Positions 24,101 through 36,100 of a stretch of DNA of 64,000 nt are shown piece by piece. The translations under genes were made by a program, and so were the position numbers. Each line of letters begins with the position of its first letter. Position 1 is the first letter of the stretch. This DNA is from Amphibalanus amphitrite. Its lineage: Eukaryota > Arthropoda > Thecostraca > Balanomorpha > Balanidae. The DNA lies in contig NW_024881501.1 of NCBI RefSeq assembly GCF_019059575.1, forward strand, positions 1,984,001-2,048,000. Direction: 5' to 3'. The notes below the pieces were generated by a model. The model saw only the letters and a list, made by a program, of their open reading frames with translations, did not search any database and was not told the DNA's origin.

Positions 24101-27100
24101 CGAAACAGCGGGGAGGTCGGAGGGGTTATGTAATCCTTGGACTTGCAGGCATCATCTGAAAGAAAAACGACATTTTGCTGTAAGTTACACCGGCCAAATG
24201 ATAAAGACACGAAAATTTACATATGGATTAGCGTCTAAGCTGGTTAGGATTTATAAAGGTCTTAATATAAATTGCATTGCATTTCGCATATTCTAAATGC
24301 AATAGAAGTTTGTTCTAGTTAGCGCCATGTTAATAATTATTTGCATTCTTCGGGGAAAATTCGTGTTTTTAAATGAAGAGTTATGGGAATGACGGTGCAA
24401 ACATGCGTTGGTCAATAGGTCACGATAATAGGTAGATAGGTGGGTATTACATATTTTGTCGATGTAGGCAGTTCACAAAAGTTACGATTAATAATGCACT
24501 GCCCAGTGCATTTCGACATCACCCGCGCACCGACGGGGGGGCGGATATCCGCCCCCCTGAGGTTTTTCGCGAATAGCGGGAAAACCGCGGCGCGTAGCGC
24601 CGCGAAATTTGGTATGACTATAACCTCATCAATTTTACACATGGTGTGCAAGTTTGAACCTCCTACCTTTTAAGGTCAGGTCACCAGGTCACTTTGAATG
24701 ACCCAACCTCAAGTCACTTTTGCAACTTTGTCACCGTGCCAGAGCTACAGTAGATGTCGGAGGCCTTTGAAAGTCGCAGGATATTATTAGGTCATTAGTA
24801 GCTACAATTTGTATATCTCGGAATTTTGATATCGGTGACCTAAGGTCAGGTCAATTTCGCGACCTCCCCATTATAAGTCAATGGGGGAAAAATCAACTCC
24901 CTGTTTTTACCACTAAAACGGATCGGAATGGCCCCATATACCATACATGACTTCATATACGATCAACCTTCACTACCTTGAGGTCTGTTTTGCTGTTGGG
25001 CAGCTGTGAGGTCATGGGACGTCATCAAAGGTCATCAAAGGTCACCAAAGGTTTTTGGCCAATAACTCCGTACAGGAACAAGATACAGACGCGTGGATGG
25101 TCTCATTGTGTTCAGATCGTCAAGACGCATCGAATGATATACATGATGACCTCGAGGTCACGTGACCTGAGGTCAACCTTTGACCTTGACCTTTCGAGGT
25201 CAACATATATATCATTCGATGCGGATTGACGAGAGGATGACGATGATGCCCTTAGTTTGTTCCTATCTTGACTAATTCGAAAGTTATTCGAGAAAAACTC
25301 TCTCCATATCTAGCGCCGCCATTTTGACTTTTTCGACCCCTGTGACGTCATCTTTGACCTGACCTGAAAATGACCTTAGTAAAAATTGTAGATCTTGGCC
25401 GTGCGTATCCGATGCCGTTTACCGCTTGTCGCTATCTTGCTTCGTTCTCGAGATCTCAGGGGGGGGCGGTCATCCGCCCCCCCCCCCGTCGGTGCGAAGT
25501 TGGCGCAGACCCCCGTCGGTGCGCGGGTTAAACGTTTTAAAACGGTGATCAGCAAACACGATGTGTGACATGTCACTAAACTGTCATTTTCTTACATTTT
25601 TCCGAAGGATTTCCTCAATTTTCCAGGTAACATATCGAATAAATGTATAAAAAGTTACCTACTGAAAGTTTGATGTTATTGGCCTAACGCGCTTAGAAGC
25701 TACTGGCGAAAAACTGGATGGGCAGATTCGCCCCCCCCCCCCCCAATCGGGGCGTGGGTTAACATTTCCAACGGACATGGACGGACTTCCGCGGAAGGGC
25801 GTTTTGACGCTCGCGCCTAAACGACTGGACGACGACACAGCGGAGCTAAAGAGACGGGGGCGGCACTAACCATCGTCAGTGTCTATGTCGGAGGACAGAG
25901 TCGAGCACTGGTCGCTCCGCGAGCCACTATCTGCAACTGACAGCGGCGTCAGCAGAGACAGACACCGGGGGAGACACGGGGAGACACTATCTGCAACTGA
26001 CAGCGGCGTCAGCAGAGACAGACACCGGGGGAGACACGGGGAGACACTATCTGCAACTGACAGCGGCGTCAGCAGAGACAGACACCGGGGGAGACACGGG
26101 GAGACACTATCTGCAACTGACAGCGGCGTCAGACAGAGACAGACACCGGGGGAGACACGGAGAGACACTATCTGCAACTGACAGCGGCGCCAGAGAACAG
26201 AGTCGGGGAGACACGGAGAGACACTATCTGTCAGTCAGAGAACAAAGTGACAGGGCAGGGAGGATGGGGGGGGGGGGGGCAAGGAGAGAGACACTATCTG
26301 CAACTGACAGCGGTGTCAGCGAACAGATGTCGGGAAGACACGGGGAACTACTGTAACTGACGTCGGTGTCAGCTAACGTATGTCGGGGAGACATGGGGCG
26401 GGGGAGGGAGCCCGCACCACAGGGCACAAACAGCACAGACCAGGGGGGGGGGGGGGGGTAAGGGGACAGTGGACAGTGGTCACAGCGGGGCAGTGGAACT
26501 GGGCAGTCACGTCGGGCAGTAGACGTTGGACAGTCACAGTGGGATAGTAGTAGACAGTGGACAGTCACAGTGGACAGTCACAGGTGGGCAGTGGGCAGTC
26601 ACGGTGGGGCAGTGGACACGGACAGCCACGGTGGGGCAGTGGACAGTGGACAGTCACAGGTGGGTCATGTGGGTCAGTCGGCAAACGGAGTGACCGCTTC
26701 ACTCGCCGGCACGGCTGGGGAGGCCAAAGATCAGCTCACAGGAGTATCACCATCCAACGAAGATAGCATGACATTTGCTTCCATTCGTCGGTATCCGTAA
26801 ATAGTGCATGGTGTTAGACACCGTCAGCCACCTGCCGCGTCATTTTCATTTACGTTATGGCCGGGTAAGACCGGGGTGACACACACCTCTGGAATGGCTT
26901 ATGTGCGGGGAAAATGCGTGTCACATGATTCATGCCAAACATTTTAAATGAAAAATATTTGAGCGCAGGTACATTAGTTGCCACGGCGTGCTTTTGATAA
27001 AACAATTTAGTGAAATGGACAGCCTCGCATGCTCACATTAGTTTGAAAAAGCAAACCTTGCTCGATCAAAATGGCACGGCCGCCGATGGAGTCCATCGGA

Positions 27101-30100
27101 CCCCGTATGTGGCGATCGGCCCGCCGGCCCGGCACGAAAGCGACACAGCGCGACACAACGGCACGGAGAGAGAGAGACAGAGGTGCCTTCTTACTTACTG
27201 TCGGCCTTGGCTGACGCCAGGACCGTGGCAGAGCCGACCTTCGGCGTGACCTTGACCTCGGCTGACCCCGGCGGCGTGACCTTGACCTCTCCGTCCGGCG
27301 GCACAGCAGCCTTCTCCGTCGGAGTCCCGCCGTCCGCCTGCGCCGCCGCGGCCCTGACCTCGGCTGTATCAGGTTTGACGGCGACATTGACCTCCGGCTC
27401 AGTCGCGGGCGGCGGTGTGACCTCCGGTCGGCCGGGCGGCGCGCCTTCGTTGACCTCGACGCCCTGGGGCGGTCCCCAGAGGCGCATGAGGAACGGTTTG
27501 AGCTGGGTGCGGTTCAGGTCCAGGTAGGCGGCCTCCACCGAGCCGTGGTTGGCCGTCAGCGCCGTGATGACGTCCTCGCGCGGGAAGGCGCCGCGGCTGG
27601 CCAGCTGGGCGTACTGCGCGGCGGCGGCGGGCAGGGCAGCGGTGTCAGTGTCAGAGCGGGCAGCGGGCCAGACAGCGGTGTCAGTAACGGAGCGGACAGC
27701 GGTGTCAGTGTCAGAGCGGGCAGAGGTGTCACCAGTGTCAGTGTCGCCATTGTCAGTGTCAGAGCGGGTAGCGGTGTCAGTGTCAGGGTTGGCACTTGGC
27801 AGAGGTGTCAGTGTCAGAGCGGGCAGCGGTGTCAGTGTCAGAGCGGGCACATAGTGTCACCAGTGTCAGTGTCGCCATTGTCAGTGTCAGAGCGGGCAGC
27901 GGTGTCACCAGTGTCAGTGTGTCAGAGAATATACATTCTTGGACGATACCGCGAAAACGAAATATTTCTATCGAGAGTTTTCAAAGGATTTCATGCACGA
28001 GGCCTTGGCCGAGTGCATGAAATCCTTTGAAAATTCGAGATAGAAATATTTCGTCGCGGTAGAGTCCTAGATATTATTTCCTGTATGTTTCTTAATATCG
28101 TTCGTTATCTGCTTAAAAAAAGGCCGAATATGCATAAATAAAATACAGTAACAATAACTACACGTTAGCTACTGAAATACTGGCAGTTCTTATTACTTAA
28201 CAGTTCAGCAAAGCTTACAAATTTTCTTTAAAACAGAAGCCCTCGATGAAATCAAGCTATCCAAGAAAACCATCCAAGAAAACGTCTCGCGCAAAGTTTC
28301 TTGGATGGCTGGATTGCATTGCAAGACTGCATCAAATATACAGGAAAAGGGTAAACGTGCTGGTTGACACTGGAGCAGACTGCAGTTTCATAGCTCCTGC
28401 TCCTACTTGGAAGCGGCAACTACAAAAGCTGCTATGGGACAAAATATAAATGTCTATATCCAGATTTTATCGAGCGAATTCCCCGACTTGAAGTGGAAAA
28501 GGGCTAAATTTTGCACATTGTATCAGGACTCTAACACCAAAGTGCTACCTCAAGGAGTCTGTACTTGTGCTAATCCATGGGAGGAATATGAGAGTCGCAA
28601 ATCTATAATTTCACTTATGACGACACTGTGACGTCATTTCAAATGGGATCGACACCAAATTTGGACACAACCTCGGCTAGGTATTCAGGAAGATGTGTGC
28701 AAAGTTTCGCTTCTTTATCTCTTCGCTTTGCGACGATATCGTCGCAGAAGTAAAGGGGGGCAACTATATGCCCCCCCCCCAGCGGCCGGCGGGTGGCGCT
28801 GAGGCCCAGCGGCCGCCGGGTTAACAAACTATTATCGAGTTTCAATAAATGTAGACGCTACGGTCCGTCCCACCTAGCCACCGTGTTATCAGATAGCTGT
28901 CCTGTGTCACGTACCGCCCCTTGTCCCCGGTAGGTCCCCGGCTGACCTTTTTCCTCCGCTGCTCGACGCACTCGGTCACTGCGCTCCACACATTGCCCTT
29001 ATGTAGCCGCAGCGCGTCACGGGCCTCCTTGTTTGATATCGTGCCTGCCAACGAAGTAAAACGCCATAGTCCAATTCCGAAACATACATCACTGCCACAA
29101 CTGCGAATTGCTGGTGAATAACGCACGCTTACGCATATGTTTAAAGGAGCTCTTTAAGTAAAACAACATCATGTTGCAAAAGCAATTAGATAATTTAACA
29201 GAAAATGTTCGAAAGGAATCGTTTACACCAAAAACCTACCAGATTATTATATCGCATGCCTTTCCCTCCTTATCGCTATTGCTCATCAATAAAAGCCAGC
29301 GAAATATGTATTGTAAATCGCCTCACGCCCGCACCCCATGGCCTTTGGAGCGTCTCGTGGCGGCCGGTCCCGTCCTGCAGTACCCACCGACGTCGTTCTC
29401 GGGCCGCTCGTGTCCGTAGTTGGTAGCCAGCGTGCAGACGGTCTCGATCATACTGTCGAGGTTGTCCAGCAGCCAGGCGACGGGCGGCCGCTCGGAGCAG
29501 TGGTTCAGAGCGATCTGTAGATCCTCCGGCGAGAAGTTGTGCTGCTCCGCGTCCTGTACACAGCAGCAGGCCGGTCTCAACTTTCAACGAGCAAAGACAT
29601 AACCCTCCAGAATTACTAATCATAGCATTGGTACTGGTAGCCTTGATGTATTTACATCTTTATTTTAGTAATTATATTTAGAATCATGAAGTTGTTCGCG
29701 CAGGACTGAAAATAAAATATTGGTGCTTCCCACTGGGCTATCGAATCGGTCAACTCGGTCTGTGAGCTGTTCTGGACGCTCCCGGCGGCGCCCCTGCACT
29801 GACCCGGAGCATCAGGACGAGCTCCATGCCCTGGCTGGCTGACGCGTCCGACTTCCTGTTGAGCATCACCTCCTCCAGGCCCACCAGGTAGTCGGAGCCG
29901 TCTGCCGGCTGAAGGGGGGGGGGGGGCAGAGGTGTCAGTGTCAGAGCGGACAGAGGTGTCAGTGTCAGAGCGGACAGAGGTGTCAGTGTCAGCGTGGACA
30001 CCTCCTCCAGGCCCACCAGGTAGTCTGAGCCGTCTACCGGCTGAAGGGGGGGGGGGAGGGGGACAGGGCCGGGACACGCCATCAGACAGGGCGTCAGACA

Positions 30101-33100
30101 GACCGACCGGGTAGTCAGAGCCCTCCGCCGGCTGCGGGAGGGGGGGGGGGGGGTGCAGGGGGCGGTCAGTCAGGGCGTCAGACGGACTGTCAGTGGGGCT
30201 GACCAGAGGACCAGCGGATATACCCGGGAGCATTGTTCGACTTCTTACCAGCGTGTAGTTATTCAAATAGGCCAGAACACCTATCCAATGAATAAACAAT
30301 GGCAGACTGCTAAACATAACTATAAAGAAACCGCACGCACGTTCGATTAAATTGATCACCGTATGTAACAGCCAGAATTAAAAAAGCTAAATGCTGAGAT
30401 GCATTACCTAAGATATTCTGGCGGGCAGGACCGTCACGGATTGCCAGTTGATCGATGGATGACGGATTGCCGTCGCCGCGGGCTAACAGTCATATCGTCA
30501 GTCGGACATCAGCCTGCTTTAGTTCGAGGACCGTCGAACTACCCGCCGTCTGGTCGTGGTTGGTTTGACGTGCAGGGACAGGCCGATCCTCTCAGTCCCG
30601 CTGATCCGCTGACAGTACCCCAGAGACCGGCCAACAATAACAACAGCAAACACCCGGGATCGGCCGGCCGACCGACCCAAATATAACACCGTCCGAGCCG
30701 ACAGACATCAGCTGGCCAGAGAGGCCGCCATCAGTCACCAAAAAGGTCAGAGAGGCCGCCATCAGTCACCCAACGGCCCACTTTGTTCGACAGGGACACT
30801 CGGCTGGTTTTGTTGTAGCCATGCATACCTGAGCTTGTTTGCTGCCATTCTCGCGAGCCTTCCTCGCCGGCATAGGGGTGATGTCTGGAATTGAATCCTC
30901 TTACTCCCTTACTCTTCTTACCTTTCTCACCTTCTCGCCGGCGTAGGAGCGGTATGGGGAATAGGATCCCTGTATCCCGTGTTACCCCAGTTCTTACCTT
31001 CCTCGCCGTCTCGCCGGCGTAGGAACGGTGTCGGGAGTGGGACCGCTCGCCGCCGTGTTACCCCAGTTCTCACCTTCCTCGCTGTCTCTCCGGCGTAGGA
31101 GCGGTGCCGGGAGTGGGACCTCTCACCACCGTACCGCGCCGGACTCTCTCCGCGGCTGGAAGCCCCCGAACCGTACGCCGCAAACGCCTGCTGACAAACG
31201 GACAAGTGAGTTAAAACGTGGCACGCCGAGAACTTATCAGCCATAGAGAACGAAATATCCAGAAAAAGTTTGTTTATCGTCGTTTCATGTTTATCACCAC
31301 AGTTATTGATTGCCCTATAAAGTCCCGGCCCCTACCCCGGAGCCCCGCCTCCTGCCCTAGTGTTCCTACCCTGGAGTACCCACCCCCTTCCCCGGGTTCC
31401 GGCCCTCCAGTTACCCCCCCCCCCCTCCCCGTGCTCCTACCCTGGAGTCGCTGGCGGCCGAGTGGACCGACGATTTGGATCCGGACCGGCCCTGGAACCG
31501 GGATCCCAGCGTGCCGAAGTAGAGCCACGGGTCCGCCCGCTCCTGACGCTCGCGCTGCCCGAACGCCTGTCGGGAACGGGACCGGTCTCAGATACCGAGT
31601 CTCCGCAGCTCGGACGGACCGTTAGCAGCGAATCTACTCGGAGGAAATCAATAACTTCTCAGCAAGGATCGCAGCGCGGCCCGGGGTGACAGGACATCTG
31701 ACTCAGTGGATAAAATAAAATGTGGCACTAGCAGAGAAAGCCGAATATTTACGAGAAAGCCGAATATTGCCGAATAATACTCGTAATTGCCAACGAAATA
31801 ACTAGCAAGCTGAATTTTAAAAGACTTCTTCAAGCCCGCCTTCACGGCAGTTGAACAGGACACGCTGCTCTAGAGGCTACAGGTCGCCGAGAGGGGGGGG
31901 GGGAGGGCTGCTCTGCGGACCAGCTGCGGCTCCGGCGCCCCGTCGTGTCTGTACCTGGAAGGACTGGGTCCGTTTGAGACTGCGCGCCTCCCGGTGACCG
32001 TATCGGAAGGGCTCGTAGTCGCCGGCCAGAGAGGTGCGCGAGCCGGCGCGCCCCAGCGAGCCCTCCGAGTACATCGCCGCCTCATCGGGCGTCTGCAGGC
32101 AAAAACAGAACTCAGATCGGGGCACTGCGCGTTTATTGGGCGTCCGACATGTGACCAGAGACATAAGGCGGATACAGATCAAGCGACTTTTACAGTTTGC
32201 GTTTTCCCTAAGGTCACGGAAGTGCAACATAAGATATTCGGGCTAAAACAAATACAAGCGGCATTTTTTTAATCTTATCCATAATCGATCGGAAACACGA
32301 GCTGAGTGCAGTGGCGCGCTGATCGCCCCAGTCGGTGTCTGTTTTATGGACGGTCCCCGGTGTACCGCCGGTGGCCAGACACTACTTCTCACTTGCGTGG
32401 CGATGGTCTGCGGCGGCGGAGAGGTGCCTGTCGACTGGGTGCGCTTCCGGGCGACGCTCGTGGCGCCGTCGCGCTGTGTCGACTCCGACGGCAGCGCGCC
32501 GCCCTCGGCGTCCGAGGTGCCGACGCTGGCCGTCGTCTGCGCCGGGCCCTCGGCGGCCGACTCACTCGCGACCGACACGCGCCGGGGCACCGCCGCCGCC
32601 GCCGCCGCCGCCGCGTCTGTAACGACCGGGCGGGACGTCAGTGGCCGCGCTCCGCCCTCAGTGGGCCGCCGGTCACAGCGCTGCGCTCAGCCTCTGGCAG
32701 CTGGCAGCTGCACAGCGCTGCGCTCACACTAACACCCGTATGCACAGCACTCGCTAGCTTGCACACACACGCCCACACACGCGCCGCGCAGCGCTGTCCG
32801 ACTCCCTCGGCACGCTTCCAGTGTCTCTGGAGTCTCTAGTCTACAGGTGGCCACTCTCACACGCTCCGGGGGAAGCCGCGCTCCTCAGCGGCGCTCCACT
32901 CGCTCGTCTAGGACGCGGCATCTGCGCAGTGCAGCGGCGGCTACTGGACGCGGCTATCTAGCGGGCGGCCTAGTGCTAGCAGAAGGGCAGCGGCTGCGGC
33001 CCGTAGCCCCAGGCGTACGGCACCGGCTGCCACAGGATCACGTTACCTGACGGTCGGCGCTCGCGACTGGCGGCCTCCAGCTTCATGGCCTGCACGCCGT

Positions 33101-36100
33101 CTGCCAGCTCGGCCGGCGCGGCGTCCCTGCCGAGCGACGGGCCGCGCGACACCGACCGCTGGCTGCGCTCCCGGCCGTGCGACACGGAGCCGGGGGACGG
33201 GTCGCGGGCGCGCAGCGGCGCCGGAGAGCCGGGCGGCATCGGGCCGCGCGGGAACCGGCGGCGCCGGCGCCTCCTGTGCGCGGCGCGCTGCTGCGCCACG
33301 GCCGCCGGCGCCGAGCGGCAGCACATGGCGCACACCCGCGTGCCGGCCGAATTCTGGAAGGTGCAGTGCGGGCACGCCCAGGCGGCCACCTCGTCGGCCG
33401 GCGCGTCGCTCTCGTCGTCGGACTCGACGCCGGAGCCGGGCTCGTCGGAGTCGGTCGGGTATCGGCTGAGCTCCATCTGGGAGCGGGCCAGGCGGCGGGG
33501 GCGCGCGGCGCGGCCCGAGCGCGCGCTGGGCGCCGGCGACGGCTGGCGCAGGTCGCGCTGCGAGACGAAGCGGACGGGCGCGGCGGCGGCCGTCAGGCTA
33601 CTGTTGCTCGGGTACCGGTGCAGCTGGTCGTCGGCCGGCTCGGCAGGGTACCAGAGCGGCGGCCCGTGGCCGTGACACGTGGGACAGCCGAGCTGCGCCA
33701 GCGACTGCGCCTGCCGGCCGGTCAGGGCGGGAGTCAGGGGGAGGGACAGAGAGAGACTGAGCTAAGGAGAGGTGACAGGGACTAGAGAGTGACTGGAGTC
33801 AGAGAGACAAAGAGTGACTTGACAATTTACATGTAACACTCGTTCATGCACTTTATTAGTGTATAATGTATAGTAAGATACTGATGCATATTGTGTAGGG
33901 ACTTCTCTGTCAGTTTATTGTACCTGAAACCCATCGCAGTTGCTTTTAACTACGCTTAGCCTCCCGGGTGGGTTAAAAACGTCGAAGAGGGCCTGTTCAA
34001 TTTTACGCCTATCAATATTGATAACGTTCCCAGAAAGTTTTGGCAGACAAAATTGAAGTTACTCTATGATAACCGCATAAATCTATATTTTTTGCGATTC
34101 GCAGTCGCACCGACTCACGTGCATCATGTGTGGATGGAAGCCGGGGTGTGCGAGGGGGTGTCCGATGTGGTGTCCGGCCGGCGGTGAGGTCATGTCGCAG
34201 ACGGAGCCTCCGGCGGCCACCATCCCCGGCCAGCCGGCCCGGTAACTCTGACCGCGCCGCGTGGTGACGAAACCCTGAGGGAAGGGGAGAGGGAGAGAGA
34301 GGTGGGGGAGAAAGGTGGGGAGGGGAGGCGTGTCAACGCTGATACTGATAGTTACAGAAGTTCATGGCACAAGTTTCAAGCTTACATGTTAAAAATAAGC
34401 CGTTTAAAAGTAAGTAGGTAGGTACATAGATAGGCACACGACGCATTGCTAGTGCTGGCATTCAGCTGAGCGCAGAGTGCGCCTCGTTATCTGTATACCT
34501 TTGGTTCAGGAGACCAAATTTAAATCAAATTTAATAAGGTCACAGATCACCATGAACGTGCTGTTCACTCGGAGACCACGGCGGAATGGAAACACGTCAT
34601 GCGGTACAGCATACAGATCAGGCGTAAACTACTAGCGACATCTGTGGTCAACTATCTAAACAATAGTTCCCCTGTTCGCCGGCAGTGTCCCAACTACTTT
34701 GTATAACGAACGCGGCCATTCCGGAGCGCCGAGCCCTTTCCTGCACCCGGGGGCGTCCTCACCTGGAGCATGTCGTGCTGGTGGGGGTGCTGGTGCTCGG
34801 GAGGGTACATCCAGGCCTGCTGGTGCTGCTGGTGCTGCTGTGCCGCCGGCGACATGTGCGCCGACACCGACTGACTCCGTGGGCGCACCGGCACCGGGTC
34901 GCGGTCCTGAAATATTAAGAACATCGGTCATTAAATGAGCTCGTTCAAAACGCCCTGATCAATTAGCAGGTAACGTGTAAGTCATGTATTCTGCATGGTT
35001 CAGCTTACCTTTGTTGTTCTGTCAAGTAGGTACTAACTGCCAAAGCTTATTGAAATGCGGTTACAATCAAGGCAGTTTCCCATTGTCTTTAATAGTAAGT
35101 GATGTGCACCGAAGCAGTCCCCTGCGGTGCCGGCCTCTCACCGCGTCGCGCTGGTCCTGCGCGGCCGGCCTCTGGTGGCGCTCAGCGTCATTAATAGCTG
35201 CCACAGTGGCCGGCAGGGCGGCGCTGGTGTCGTCCGAGGGCGGCCGGCCCGAGTCCACCGAGCCGCGGCTGGGACTGCGCTGGACGGTGGCCTGCGGAGG
35301 GCCCAGGTTGGGCGGCAGCGGCTGCACCGACGGCTCCTCCCAGACCGACGTCAGGCCGCCTGACCACGGCCGGGGGGGGGGGGGGGGACAGTCAGAGGGG
35401 GTGACGTCAGACCCCTGGCCACGGCCGAGACACAGTCAGACCCCCTGACCACGGCCGGGACACAGTCAGACCCCCTGACCGCGGCCGGGGGTACAGTCAG
35501 ACCCCTGACCACGGCCGGGGGTACAGTCAGACCCCTGACCACGGCTGGGGATACAGTCAGGCCGCCTGACCACGGCCGGGCGGGTGGCAGAGAGGAACGG
35601 TCAGAGGGGGAGTGAGGTCAGACCTCTGACCACGGCCGGGCGGGTGGCAGAGAGGAACGGTCAGAGGGGGAGTGAGGTCAGACCTCTGACCACGGCCGGG
35701 CGGGTGGCAGAGAGGAACGGTCAGAGGGGGAGTGAGGTCAGACCTCTGACCACGGCCGGGCGGGTGGCAGAGAGGAACGGTCAGGGGTGTGAGGTCGGAC
35801 CCCTGACCGCGGCCGGGACACAGTCAGACCCTCTGACCACGGCCGGGACACAGTCAGACCCCTGACCGCGGTCGGGGGCACACTCAGACCCCTGACCGCG
35901 GCCTGGGGTACAGTCAGAGGGACACGAGGTCAAGAACATAAACATCCGACGGCTCACAGCTAGAGGCTATTTAGGAACGCACCACCGATCCCTTGACCAA
36001 CTAATAAACGGGCACCAATTAATCCGTGCCCCGTGGGGGAGGGGGTCGAAACGCTCTCTCTGTTCTCTTTCCTTCGTATTTCCTGATCGAAAACTAGACG

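Noticed and set aside
21593..24159. Plus-strand ORFs of up to 203 codons
   Set aside because: Shadows of the GC-rich LUBEL exon 19 on the opposite strand.
25879..26181. Periodic ORFs that could suggest a repeat protein
   Set aside because: They are the 60-bp acceptor array; the underlying unit carries a splice acceptor, not a conserved domain.
28246..28449. Intact retrovirus-like element
   Set aside because: Only the protease signature is seen; no LTRs, polymerase or other domains.
33085..33785. Plus-strand ORFs of 196 and 202 codons
   Set aside because: Antisense of the NZF exon; the minus frame has the zinc finger and correct splice phases.
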